Below are positions 41,991-50,564 of a stretch of 64,000 nucleotides of DNA, in pieces. Position 1 is the first letter of the stretch, and every line of letters begins with the position of its first letter. The notes beneath the pieces are model-generated. The model was not told the DNA's origin, did not search any database, and saw only the letters and a list, made by a program, of their open reading frames with translations. The position numbers and the translations under genes were made by a program. Source of the stretch: PMNU01 sp035479875 (GTDB lineage: Bacteria; Patescibacteriota; Saccharimonadia; Saccharimonadales; UBA4665); assembly GCA_035479875.1 (NCBI GenBank), contig DATIIH010000001.1, positions 124,001 through 188,000 of the forward strand, written 5' to 3'.

Positions 41991-44273
41991 ATGAGCAAAA
42001 ACTTAGTTATTGTCGAAAGCCCAGCCAAAGCCAAAACCATAGAGAAATACCTCGGTAAAGATTACACCGTCAAAAGCAGCTTTGGCCACATCCGCGACCT
42101 TCCTAAAAAGGGTCTGAACATCGACATCGAGCACGGTTTTGCTCCCACCTACGCCATTAACCCCGACAAGACCAAAGTGGTCCGCGAGCTGCGCGCCGCC
42201 GCCAAAGGCGCCGAGATCTGGCTCGCCAGCGATGAAGACCGCGAAGGAGAGGCGATTGCCTGGCACCTCACGCAGGCCCTCAAACTCGATCCCACAAAGA
42301 CTAAGCGCATCGTATTCCACGAGATTACCAAGACAGCCATTGAGCACGCTATCGAGAACCCGCGCACCGTCGATTTACATCTGGTAGACGCCTACCAAGC
42401 CCGCCGCATTCTCGACCGCCTAGTCGGCTACGAAATTAGCCCCGTGCTCTGGAAAAAGGTGCGCACAGGGCTGAGCGCCGGGCGCGTGCAATCGGTAGAA
42501 GTACGCTTAATTGTCGAGCGCGAACGCGAAATCCGCGACTTCACGTCCGCCAGCGCCTACAAAATCACCGCCATATTCACCGTCGACAAGCAAGAGCTCA
42601 AAGCCGATCTAGCAGATAAGATCAGCCAAAAAGACGACGCCCGCACCTTTTTGCAGGCCTGCGCTGGCGCCACATTTACTATCGAAAGCATCGACCAAAA
42701 GCCCGGCACCCGCAACCCTGGCGTACCGTTTACCACAAGCACGCTCCAACAGGAAGCCGCCCGCCGGCTCGGTTTTAGCATTAAACAGACTATGACGCTG
42801 GCCCAACGCCTCTACGAAGCCGGTGAAATCACCTATATGCGTACCGACAGCACCACACTGAGCGGCTTCGCCATCAACGCCGCTAAGGACTACATTCTTA
42901 AAGAGTTTGGCGAAAAGTATCACCAGGTCCGCCAGTTCAAAACCAAGAACGAGAGTGCTCAAGAGGCCCACGAGGCCATCCGCCCCACCGACTTTAATCA
43001 GTTAAAGGCCGGTGCCGATGCTCAACAGCAAAAACTCTACCAGCTCATCTGGCAGCGGGCGCTAGCCACGCAAATGGCGCCCGCTCAAACCGAAAAGACA
43101 GAGGTAACTATCGGCATCTCCACACGCCCCGAAAAATTGTTAGCCAAGGGCGAAACCCTGCAATTTGACGGCTTTATGAAAGTGTACGGTGGCGGTAAGG
43201 ATGATACGCTGCTTCCAGCCGTTTCTAAAGGCCAGCAGCTGCCCCTTACCTCCATGACGGCCGGTGAAACGTTTACGCGCCCTCCGGCCCGTTACAGCGA
43301 AGCTACGCTCGTTAAAAAGCTCGAAGAACTAGGCATTGGGCGGCCAAGCACTTACGCTAGTACCATTTCTACCATCCAAACCCGCGAATACGTCGAAAAG
43401 AAAGATTTAGAGGGCACGGAACGCGTGGTCCAGACTCTAACACTCCTAAACGGTGCTGTGGCCGAAGAAGAAACGGTAGAAGTTACCGGCGCCGACCGCA
43501 ATAAGCTCGTGCCCACGGCCGTGGCCGAAGTAACTACCGACTTCTTAGTTAAGTATTTCCCAAGCATTGTCGACTACGACTTTACCGCCACTGTAGAGGG
43601 CGACTTCGACAATATCGCCGAAGGCAAAGGCTCGTGGCAAAAAATGATTACCGAGTTCTACAAGGGTCTACACCCTCTAATTGCCATAGCCGAAGAGGCC
43701 AGCCGCGAAGAAGTAAGCCAGGCGCGCGAGCTCGGCGCCGACCCCAAGACCGGCAAGCCAATCTTGGCGCGCTTTGGCCGCTACGGCCCAATGCTACAAC
43801 GCGGCGAAACCGACAGCGAAGAAAAGCCGGCCTTTGCGCCGCTGCCCGCCAACACCACCATGGAAGACGTCACGCTGGAACAAGCACTCAAGATGTTCGA
43901 GCTCCCGCGCACAGTCGGTACTACCCCCGACGGAGAAGAAATCAAAGCCAATATTGGCCGTTTTGGCCCATATATACAGGTTGGCAAGCTATTCGTCAGC
44001 ATCAAACCGCTCAGCCCGTTCGATGTCACCGAAGACCAAGCACGCGAACTATACGCCGCCAAAGTCGAAAAAGAGGCCAACAAGTACATTCAGCGCTTTA
44101 AGGGCGGCGTAGACGTGGTGAACGGCCCGTACGGCCCATATATCACCGACGGCAAAAAGAACGCCAAGATCCCCAAAGAGACAGATCCAGCCAAGCTCAC
44201 CGAGGCTGAGTGCAAAAAGATGTTGGCTGAGGCGCCGGCACGCAAAAAGCGCTTTGTGCGGCGCAAGAAGTAG
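41991..44273 (+). CDS. topA: DNA topoisomerase I
   Basis: A 760-residue type IA topoisomerase. The Toprim domain starts LVIVESPAKAKTIEKYLG and contains ASDEDREGEAIAWH; GEITYMRTDST near residue 283 carries the nucleophilic Tyr. In place of zinc fingers the C-terminus has Toprim-C repeats (FGRYGPMLQRG, IGRFGPYIQVG, NGPYGPYITDG). It relaxes negative supercoils. It is a single gene, and its end is followed by a noncoding stretch of about 200 nt. Confidence 0.97.
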   Translation: MSKNLVIVESPAKAKTIEKYLGKDYTVKSSFGHIRDLPKKGLNIDIEHGFAPTYAINPDKTKVVRELRAAAKGAEIWLASDEDREGEAIAWHLTQALKLDPTKTKRIVFHEITKTAIEHAIENPRTVDLHLVDAYQARRILDRLVGYEISPVLWKKVRTGLSAGRVQSVEVRLIVEREREIRDFTSASAYKITAIFTVDKQELKADLADKISQKDDARTFLQACAGATFTIESIDQKPGTRNPGVPFTTSTLQQEAARRLGFSIKQTMTLAQRLYEAGEITYMRTDSTTLSGFAINAAKDYILKEFGEKYHQVRQFKTKNESAQEAHEAIRPTDFNQLKAGADAQQQKLYQLIWQRALATQMAPAQTEKTEVTIGISTRPEKLLAKGETLQFDGFMKVYGGGKDDTLLPAVSKGQQLPLTSMTAGETFTRPPARYSEATLVKKLEELGIGRPSTYASTISTIQTREYVEKKDLEGTERVVQTLTLLNGAVAEEETVEVTGADRNKLVPTAVAEVTTDFLVKYFPSIVDYDFTATVEGDFDNIAEGKGSWQKMITEFYKGLHPLIAIAEEASREEVSQARELGADPKTGKPILARFGRYGPMLQRGETDSEEKPAFAPLPANTTMEDVTLEQALKMFELPRTVGTTPDGEEIKANIGRFGPYIQVGKLFVSIKPLSPFDVTEDQARELYAAKVEKEANKYIQRFKGGVDVVNGPYGPYITDGKKNAKIPKETDPAKLTEAECKKMLAEAPARKKRFVRRKK

Positions 44274-44415
44274 CAACAAAAAAATGTTTGTGGAGTTGGA
44301 CAACTTTTCCACAAGTTTGTATCATATGCAAGATATTTTCTAGTGATATTTCTACAACACATAGTCGCTTGTAATGTCCATTTCGTGCTACAATAACACT
44401 AGTTCAAACTCACCC

Positions 44416-44444
44416 TTGACATATTCATTCGTAAGTTTTATAGT
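44416..44444 (+). promoter_or_regulatory. Strong sigma-70 promoter of the sigma4-HARE gene
   Basis: A perfect TTGACA at 44416-44421, a 17-nt spacer and TATAGT at 44439-44444. It is the best -35 match seen in the window. The start codon lies 36 nt downstream, with AGGTAGGA before it. Confidence 0.75.
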
Positions 44445-44480
44445 TATATCTAAACGAACCGTTTAACAGGTAGGAATCAA

Positions 44481-45530
44481 ATGCCCACAGCCGTAGCAAA
44501 ATCGGTTATCGACACCGAAAAATTCGTTCAAGACATTTTACGCAGCATTGATCGCGATCGAGAGCGCGAGATTGTTGCTCGCCGCTTTGGCCTATTTGAC
44601 CGCCGCGAAACGCTAGAACAGATTGGCGAACTCTTGGGTATTACTCGTGAACGCGTCCGTCAGCTCGAAAAATCAGTTGTGTCACGCTTTAAGTCCCTGG
44701 CAGAGCAGGGGGAGCTCCCGCACGTCAAAGAAGTCGAGAGCGCCCTATTGCACCAGCTACACCAGATGGGCGAGGCCGCTCGCATAAACGAGCTAAGCGC
44801 CGCAGTCACCGCTGAGAACACCAAGACCGACCAATCCCGCGTCATCTTCTTAGCTATGCTGTGCCCACGTTTGAGCACCATTGACGAAGATGACAACTAC
44901 TTCCAGGCTGCAGGCGTCAACGGCGTCCGCGACACAGCCGATATGAAGACCGACATCGCCAAATTAGTCGAGGCTATCAAAAAGGTTGGCAAGCCCGTTC
45001 CCGTGGCCGAAGCCGCCAAGGCTGCCGGCCTAGACGACGCCAAACAAGCCGAAGCCCTGGCCAGCATCTCTAAGAGCTTGGCAACCCTCAATGGCTGCTG
45101 GGGCCTCATTAAATGGCCAATGGTCAACCCCAAGAACATCCGCGACAAAATCTACGTCATCCTTAAAGAAAACGGCAAGCACATGCACTTTAACGACATT
45201 GCCGAAGCTATCAAAAAGAGCGACTTTAAGCGCAAAGACGTCACCACCCAAGCTATCCACAACGAACTGATCAAAGACAAACGCTTTGTGCTGATCGGCC
45301 GTGGCATCTACGCCCTTAAAGAGTGGGGCTACCAAAAGGGCACAGTAGCCGACATCATCACCGATGTACTCAAAGAGGCTGGCGAACCGCTGCACCGCGA
45401 CGAAATCGTTAAGCGCGTGCTTAAGAGCCGCTTTGTAAAAGAAACAACCATCCTTTTGAACCTGCAGGGCAAAACGCAGTTTAAGCGTGTTGCCAAGGCT
45501 ACGTACTCGCTCGACGAAGAAGTAGCCTAG
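44481..45530 (+). CDS. Sigma-70 region 4 protein fused to HARE-type winged helices
   Basis: A 349-residue protein. Residues 20-75 match sigma-70 region 4 (REREIVARRFGLFDRRETLEQIGELLGITRERVRQLEKSV as a whole), the helix-turn-helix that reads the -35 box. Residues 215-285 and about 285-345 resemble the HARE-HTH domain of RNA polymerase delta subunit (MHFNDIAEAI..., LHRDEIVKRVL...). Sigma region 2 is missing, so it cannot melt promoters alone. It may recruit or modify RNA polymerase. This architecture recurs in CPR genomes. Its own promoter has a perfect -35 box, so self-control is possible. Confidence 0.85.
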   Translation: MPTAVAKSVIDTEKFVQDILRSIDRDREREIVARRFGLFDRRETLEQIGELLGITRERVRQLEKSVVSRFKSLAEQGELPHVKEVESALLHQLHQMGEAARINELSAAVTAENTKTDQSRVIFLAMLCPRLSTIDEDDNYFQAAGVNGVRDTADMKTDIAKLVEAIKKVGKPVPVAEAAKAAGLDDAKQAEALASISKSLATLNGCWGLIKWPMVNPKNIRDKIYVILKENGKHMHFNDIAEAIKKSDFKRKDVTTQAIHNELIKDKRFVLIGRGIYALKEWGYQKGTVADIITDVLKEAGEPLHRDEIVKRVLKSRFVKETTILLNLQGKTQFKRVAKATYSLDEEVA

Positions 45531-45569
45531 CCTGCTCCAGGCATCTCATAGCAGGGGAGTCAAGTCGAC

Positions 45570-46451
45570 ATGTCGTTTGAAGATCAAGGCGTTACACTCG
45601 GTACCGCACACACGGGTGCACTCATTGAGATCTTTGAAAACCAGATGCCCCATCACGCACTTGGGCACATTGGCATCCTGCCAGGCGTAGCCATAGGGGA
45701 GCCAGCCGCTTCAGGGCTTGAGCCCCTAAACACTCTGGATGAGCACGGTGTCCCCCTGCCAGAAAAAGACGGCGAAGAAAATGGCGGCACGTTCTATCGT
45801 CATTCTGATGTACTCATTCGCCAGTATCCAGCACCGCACCAAGCTCGGCCATTCTCATCACGGCAAGAGGCAGAGCTCCACTTAGCGGCTGCCAACGCCC
45901 ATCTAGAAATCCTACGGGAAACAGCAATCGCTCTACCAGAGACATATTCTCAGGTCGTTGAGCGTCAGCGCCCTGGGTTTAATTCGCCCCCAGGGGCTGT
46001 TAACTCCGGGCCCTATTTCTTTATCGAAACCATCGCTCCATGGATTGATGGCGAACCAATTACGCATGGAGAAGAAGGCAGCGGCGCAGAGTACCATACA
46101 CTGTCCGGCCAGGCAGCGATAGACTACTGCGAATCACTATGGGAATACTATGACTGGGTACTCGGGGGTGAAGACGGGATTGATCCTGCCCAGGATGTTG
46201 CACTGGGCGATCTTACTAACCTCCACAACTACCGCATCGACAACGACACCAAGCGTCTGACATATGTCGATTCTGACCGCGTACTCTTACACCTAGACAG
46301 GGCACTCGATCTCCAAATGTTCATACAGGACCTAAGAAATTTACGGGTAGCAACTACACTGATTGACAACACTTACAAGAATAAAGAAGGCCTTGTGCGC
46401 GCAATGTGGAGCTTGCACCATAGGGCAATGGCAAGGTTAGAGAGACTGTAG
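45570..46451 (+). CDS. Hypothetical protein, possible degenerate kinase fold, 293 aa
   Basis: Not firmly recognised. The segment GDLTNLHNYRIDNDTKRLTYVDSDRVLLHLD resembles the catalytic-loop to DFG region of aminoglycoside phosphotransferase-like kinases (HGDxxxxN...D). The catalytic His is absent and Leu-Thr replaces it. An N-terminal VLIRQYPAPH could correspond to the ATP lysine strand. It is soluble, starts 40 nt after the sigma4-HARE gene with AGGGGAG upstream, and may share its promoter. Confidence 0.5.
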   Translation: MSFEDQGVTLGTAHTGALIEIFENQMPHHALGHIGILPGVAIGEPAASGLEPLNTLDEHGVPLPEKDGEENGGTFYRHSDVLIRQYPAPHQARPFSSRQEAELHLAAANAHLEILRETAIALPETYSQVVERQRPGFNSPPGAVNSGPYFFIETIAPWIDGEPITHGEEGSGAEYHTLSGQAAIDYCESLWEYYDWVLGGEDGIDPAQDVALGDLTNLHNYRIDNDTKRLTYVDSDRVLLHLDRALDLQMFIQDLRNLRVATTLIDNTYKNKEGLVRAMWSLHHRAMARLERL

Positions 46452-46712
46452 TCATAGCGTTGGAACGCCAGGCATAGTCAAAGATACCTATACAAAATGC
46501 GAACAGGATATTACAGAGGTATGGCAGAGGTAGCTCGCCAATCTTGGCAGAATATGGCATAACCAGGTAAGTAGCCAAGAAAAGGCTGCGAGCCATAGCC
46601 AGCAGCCATAGCGGCGGCAGAGTAATGCAAAAAATAAAAGGCGAGCCATGGTCGGCGAGTGCAAAAGCCGCCGCGAGCGAGCGGCTCCAATACAAAACAG
46701 GACATACACCAC

Positions 46713-46740
46713 ACGTCGCACAATGTATATTTTACGACTC
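46713..46740. promoter_or_regulatory. Candidate dif (XerCD) site
   Basis: 28 nt with the layout 11-6-11. The left arm ends GTCGCACAA, the core is TGTATA, identical to the E. coli dif core, and the right arm starts TTTTACGAC. GTCG/CGAC and AA/TT make the arms inverted repeats. It lies exactly where transcription converges, as expected for a chromosome terminus. No Xer gene is in the window to support it. Confidence 0.45.
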
Positions 46741-47007
46741 AATATACTGGACTGAAGATGATTACTGATACCCCCTACTGCAGGGGACACATCCTGCTTA
46801 TAGTCAGATAACGGCTAATGCTGCCATACTACTGCGCGTCACCATGTGCCTCAATATGTATTGCTATGCTGCCACGCCGTTGTAGCCGCCTTACAGCTCA
46901 AGTTAAGGCTCTAGGACCTCTAGCGCCTGGTTTAAAAACCGTACACAACGTCAAACCTTTCACGTCTTACGCACTATATAACGCGTTGTAATTGTCTGAT
47001 ATTTGAC

Positions 47008-47016
47008 TTATCCACA
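47008..47016 (+). promoter_or_regulatory. Consensus DnaA box
   Basis: TTATCCACA, a perfect match to the DnaA box consensus, within the noncoding zone and next to a T-rich tract. A single box does not make an origin. Confidence 0.45.
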
Positions 47017-47217
47017 GTTATGTCGTGAAATCATTTGCTTTTTCACTTATTTGATTGCCTTTATACATTTCCCTCCCACTGCTCTCCTACACTGTTTGAT
47101 TTGCATTTTTGTATTCAATATAGTTTTGTATAGTTTTTTACACAAAACAGTGGTTGATCCACTATGTGAACAAAATACGAACTGTGAGGGCAGCGGGGAG
47201 TTATTCCGCCAATTCCC

Positions 47218-48147
47218 CTATTGGTAATAGGCTCGTTGGTCTACCCGCACATCGATGTAACTGCCGGGCGTTTTGTGCTCCCGCCCAAGCTGGGCTATTG
47301 CCGCCAAATACGTGCCCGCTTCTGCCCTGGCGTCACCTCGCAGATTACACTTTACATAGTAGCCTACACCTTTGAGGTGCACATCGAGCTCACTGCTGGC
47401 TCGTGGGAGTGTTAAGCTAGCAATAATGATACCTTTAGCCTGCAGCTGGCCGATGAACTCGGTAATAAAGTCGACACTGGTACTAGGCAGCACCTCTTGG
47501 CCTAGGCTAGCTGTCAGGCCGCTCTGGTCGGTTACCAGTGGCAAGCCGAGCGCTGCCAGATGCGCTACCTGCGTAGCCGCAATCAGCGCTCGACCGTTAG
47601 CGGCTATCACGAACACGCCGCTGGCAGTGCTCAGCTGAATTTTGGGCGTAGCTGGTTCGACGTACAACACCGGACGCGTACCGAAAAGCGGTAAGCTCAC
47701 ACTCACTTGAGCTAGCTCAGGAAACTGCTTGCTAAGCTGGGCGGAAATGGCGCCGGTATTAATGGTTATTTTGTTGCGGTTTAAGAATGAGCCCGCCAGT
47801 AGCGCATGCGCAGCCTCACCGTACACCTGTGGTGGTCGTAAAAATATCTGGCCGCTGGCGCTGCCGGCGATCATCACTTTAGGCGTCGTACTAACACCGC
47901 TATTGAAAACGAGGAGAGTCACTGCGGCCAGAATGGCCAGCGCGAGCGGACCGCGCTCTAACCATGGCATTCGGCGTTTGCCGCGTTGGGCGGCTGCCGA
48001 CGGTTTTACGGGCGCACGAGCCTCGTCGGCAGCGCGGCTACCGGCGTAGTAGGAGAAGACAGGCGCGCTACTACTGCGCCGAGCAGAACGCTCAACAGCG
48101 CGCTGGCGGCGCGCTGGCGGTGACGATGGAGTTTTCTTCTTAAACAT
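47218..48147 (-). CDS. ftsQ: Cell division protein FtsQ-like (POTRA)
   Basis: About 309 residues. A basic, disordered N-terminus (MFKKKTPSSPPARRQRAVERS...) is followed by one membrane helix (LALAILAAVTLLVFNSG) and an external POTRA-like domain with the strand pattern ...FPELAQVSVSLPLFGTRPVLYVEPATPKI. FtsQ links FtsL/FtsB and the septal synthase. Its position at the end of the dcw cluster fits. ATG 48147 is chosen; the longer frame begins with TTG inside murG. The leader before it is rich in A and C (CCAAACAAAAACT). Confidence 0.8.
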   Translation of the reverse strand: MFKKKTPSSPPARRQRAVERSARRSSSAPVFSYYAGSRAADEARAPVKPSAAAQRGKRRMPWLERGPLALAILAAVTLLVFNSGVSTTPKVMIAGSASGQIFLRPPQVYGEAAHALLAGSFLNRNKITINTGAISAQLSKQFPELAQVSVSLPLFGTRPVLYVEPATPKIQLSTASGVFVIAANGRALIAATQVAHLAALGLPLVTDQSGLTASLGQEVLPSTSVDFITEFIGQLQAKGIIIASLTLPRASSELDVHLKGVGYYVKCNLRGDARAEAGTYLAAIAQLGREHKTPGSYIDVRVDQRAYYQ

Positions 48148-48175
48148 AGTTTTTGTTTGGAACGCCCGTAGGTGG

Positions 48176-49357
48176 TTATGAAGTGGCCGGCGGCCCTTCA
48201 ACTATCTCTAATAATAACATTGCCAGCAGGTGCGCCGCGTTGGGACGAGCCAGGCCGGCCAGCTTTTGGCCGAGTGCTGCGGCTTTGTCTGGGTGATCCA
48301 GAAGATCGGTGAGTGGCGGCATCAGGGCGTGCGTGTCTTGCGCTAGCGTGGCTTCGCTAACCATGCGCACCGCCTTACGGTCGGCCAACACTTGGGCATT
48401 TTTAAGTTGGTGACCACCGGTGAGCTGGGGATTGGGCACTACGACAATCGGCTTTGCCTGGGCAGCGAACTCAGCCATGCTCGTGCCGCCTGCCCGTGTA
48501 ATAATTACATCAGAAGCGCCGCTGTAGTCGGGCATGTTAGTTACGAACCCTTTGACCACTACCCTATCTTGATGCTTGGGTGGCAGCTCGCGTTTGTACT
48601 CCCTGCGAATATTGGCTTCGTCAAGTCGTCCAGCTAGGTGTACGATCCACAAATCCGGGTAGCGCGTGAGTAAGTCCGGCACACATGCCACTACCGCCGC
48701 ATTAAGCCGCTGCGCGCCGAGGCCGCCGCCAGTCACCAGCAGTACCTGGGCATCATGCGGCAGTTGTAACTGGCTGCGCAGATGAACTATCTGCTCTGAT
48801 GTTTCCGGATGGAACCGATGTGATATCGGCACTCCGACGGTAATGGTCTTACCGGGCGGATAGCTATACACCTCCTTGGGTAGCGCCACGGCATGCGCCT
48901 TGGCCCAACGAGCAATGATACGGTTTGCCAGGCTAGGAATAGCGTCTGAGTCGTGAGTGATGTACGGAATACCGCGCAAGGCCGCAGCTAAACAGACAGG
49001 CACACTCACAAAACTACCCCGGGTAAGAATAACCTGAGGTTTGAGCCTGCCAAGCAACGCATAGCTTTGCCCTAGCCCAACAAGCACCCAAACTGCGTCT
49101 CGTAGATTTTTATACAACGTCGACAGGTCAAGCAGCTGCTTCAGACCTTCACCGTGATAGCGGCGAAACTTCCCTGCCCTTACGGTGTAGACGTGATCGA
49201 TATTAGCATCGCCCTCGGGCACATCGCCTAATGTATCACCAGTTTGGCCGATGTAATCAATCTCTACTTCGGGGCGTAGCTTTTTGAGCTCATGCGCGAC
49301 TGCCAGTACCGGGGTTATATGCCCGCCCGACCCGCCGCCGGTCACCACTACCTTCAT
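48176..49357 (-). CDS. murG: UDP-GlcNAc transferase MurG
   Basis: A 393-residue GT-B glycosyltransferase that adds GlcNAc to lipid I to make lipid II at the inner face of the membrane. It begins VVVTGGGSGGHITPVLA (glycine-rich loop), has LLVTGGGLGAQRLN at the interdomain and SDVIITRAGGTSMAEFAA in the donor site. GAGGATAAGCT precedes the ATG. Its first 68 nt overlap the 3' end of ftsW, a large overlap that points to strict coupling. Confidence 0.96.
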   Translation of the reverse strand: MKVVVTGGGSGGHITPVLAVAHELKKLRPEVEIDYIGQTGDTLGDVPEGDANIDHVYTVRAGKFRRYHGEGLKQLLDLSTLYKNLRDAVWVLVGLGQSYALLGRLKPQVILTRGSFVSVPVCLAAALRGIPYITHDSDAIPSLANRIIARWAKAHAVALPKEVYSYPPGKTITVGVPISHRFHPETSEQIVHLRSQLQLPHDAQVLLVTGGGLGAQRLNAAVVACVPDLLTRYPDLWIVHLAGRLDEANIRREYKRELPPKHQDRVVVKGFVTNMPDYSGASDVIITRAGGTSMAEFAAQAKPIVVVPNPQLTGGHQLKNAQVLADRKAVRMVSEATLAQDTHALMPPLTDLLDHPDKAAALGQKLAGLARPNAAHLLAMLLLEIVEGPPATS

Positions 49358-50564
49358 AGCTTATCCTCCTCTTTACTTCTGCTTGGCGCGGCACGCTAAA
49401 CAGCGTGTAGCGCGAAATTTGGAACAACAGGCCCACTGCGGCCATTACCAATAGCACGCTGGTGCCACCGTAACTAATAAATGGCAACGTAATACCCTTG
49501 AGCGGCAATAGCCCCACCATGGCACCAATGTTAATCAGCGACTGAGCGGTGAGCCAGGCGAACACGCCGGTAGCTAACAGTCGGGTAAAATCGTCTGGCG
49601 CGCGTTCCATCACCCGCTTGATGCGCGAAAAGAACGCCAAAAACAGCCCCAGTAAAACGCCGCAACCAATAAAGCCGAACTTCTCGGCATAAATTGCAAA
49701 TATGGAGTCGTTCTCGGCCTCTGGTAAATAGCCAAAGGCTTGTACGCTCTTGCCCAGCCCAAGCCCCACCATACCACCGGAGCCCACTGCAATGAGCGCC
49801 TGGCAGGCCTGGTAACCGCTGCTCAACTGGGCACAATTAGATGTATCTTGGTGCAAAAAAGCCTCGATACGCGCTCGGCGATAAGGCACCGCCGAGATCG
49901 CCAGCACGCCGCACAGTGCGAGAATGCCACCAATCATGGCCAGACGCTTCATCGGCATACCTGCCACAAATACCATGGCTGTAGCCATAGCCGTAATCAC
50001 CATCATCGAGCCAAAGTCACTCTGTACACCAGCTACTACCGCCCCCACTACCAAAAGCCCGATACCAAGCGGCTTAAGAGTGGCTTTAACGTTCTGGATG
50101 ACGCCTTGGGCGACGCGATCGCTAAGCATGCCCGCTATCCATATCAAAAGCGCAAACTTAAGCAGCTCTACCGACTGGAACGACATCCCCCCTACCCTGA
50201 TCCAGCGGTGTGCCGGATACTGCGGATTAGTGGGCAGTATCAAAGCAAACAGCGTGAGCGCGGCCGCCACTAGCAAAAGCGGCGTTTGCCACTGTTTCCA
50301 CCTGCGCACTGGCACTACTGCCGTAACACTAAAAGCAACAATGCTAAGCACTACAGCTACAGCTTGCCGCGAAACGTAATAGCTGCCGCTCACATGGTTC
50401 TCGACGGCTAAACCAGGACTAATTGCATATACCACAATCAAGCCAATCGCTAAAAGCAGCGCACTGAGCATCAATAACCAGTAGTCCGGCTTGTGTCGCC
50501 GGGCATTGGGGGCCTGTGAAGCGAGCAAAGGGCGCCTCCGGGCCGTGAGTGTTCCGCTAGACAT
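49290..50564 (-). CDS. ftsW: SEDS-family peptidoglycan polymerase FtsW
   Basis: A 424-residue protein with about ten membrane helices. Conserved SEDS segments are seen: PVRRWKQW, PAHRWIRVGGMSFQSVELLKFALL, VQSDFGSMMVI, GLGKSVQAFGYLPEAENDSIFAIYAEKFGFIG and ALINIGAM-like QSLINIGAMVGLLPLKGITLPFISYGGTS (given here in parts of one region). With FtsI it makes septal peptidoglycan from lipid II. It overlaps mraY by 8 nt and murG by 68 nt. The basic C-terminal tail (RRISYEGSGDRRRVG) is encoded in the overlap. Confidence 0.95.
   Translation of the reverse strand: MSSGTLTARRRPLLASQAPNARRHKPDYWLLMLSALLLAIGLIVVYAISPGLAVENHVSGSYYVSRQAVAVVLSIVAFSVTAVVPVRRWKQWQTPLLLVAAALTLFALILPTNPQYPAHRWIRVGGMSFQSVELLKFALLIWIAGMLSDRVAQGVIQNVKATLKPLGIGLLVVGAVVAGVQSDFGSMMVITAMATAMVFVAGMPMKRLAMIGGILALCGVLAISAVPYRRARIEAFLHQDTSNCAQLSSGYQACQALIAVGSGGMVGLGLGKSVQAFGYLPEAENDSIFAIYAEKFGFIGCGVLLGLFLAFFSRIKRVMERAPDDFTRLLATGVFAWLTAQSLINIGAMVGLLPLKGITLPFISYGGTSVLLVMAAVGLLFQISRYTLFSVPRQAEVKRRISYEGSGDRRRVGRAYNPGTGSRA

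Larger units (their letters stand above)
46452..47217. other. Noncoding zone with dif-like site between convergent blocks
   Basis: About 770 nt where plus-strand genes from the left meet minus-strand dcw genes from the right. Short hydrophobic frames exist (for example 46354-46695 minus), but none has a ribosome site or family resemblance. The zone contains many GGCA/GCCA and GGCGAG-type motifs in 46480-46690, a dif-like palindrome at 46713-46740, a DnaA box at 47008-47016 and a T-rich tract from 47030 to 47150. Confidence 0.6.

Noticed and set aside
46354..46695. Hydrophobic minus-strand frame of 113 codons
   Set aside because: No ribosome site, starts with TTG, overlaps the end of the 45570 gene and has no family resemblance; probably noncoding.
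46452..47217. Replication origin in the noncoding zone
   Set aside because: Only one DnaA box and no dnaA or dnaN nearby. Converging genes and a dif-like site fit a terminus better.
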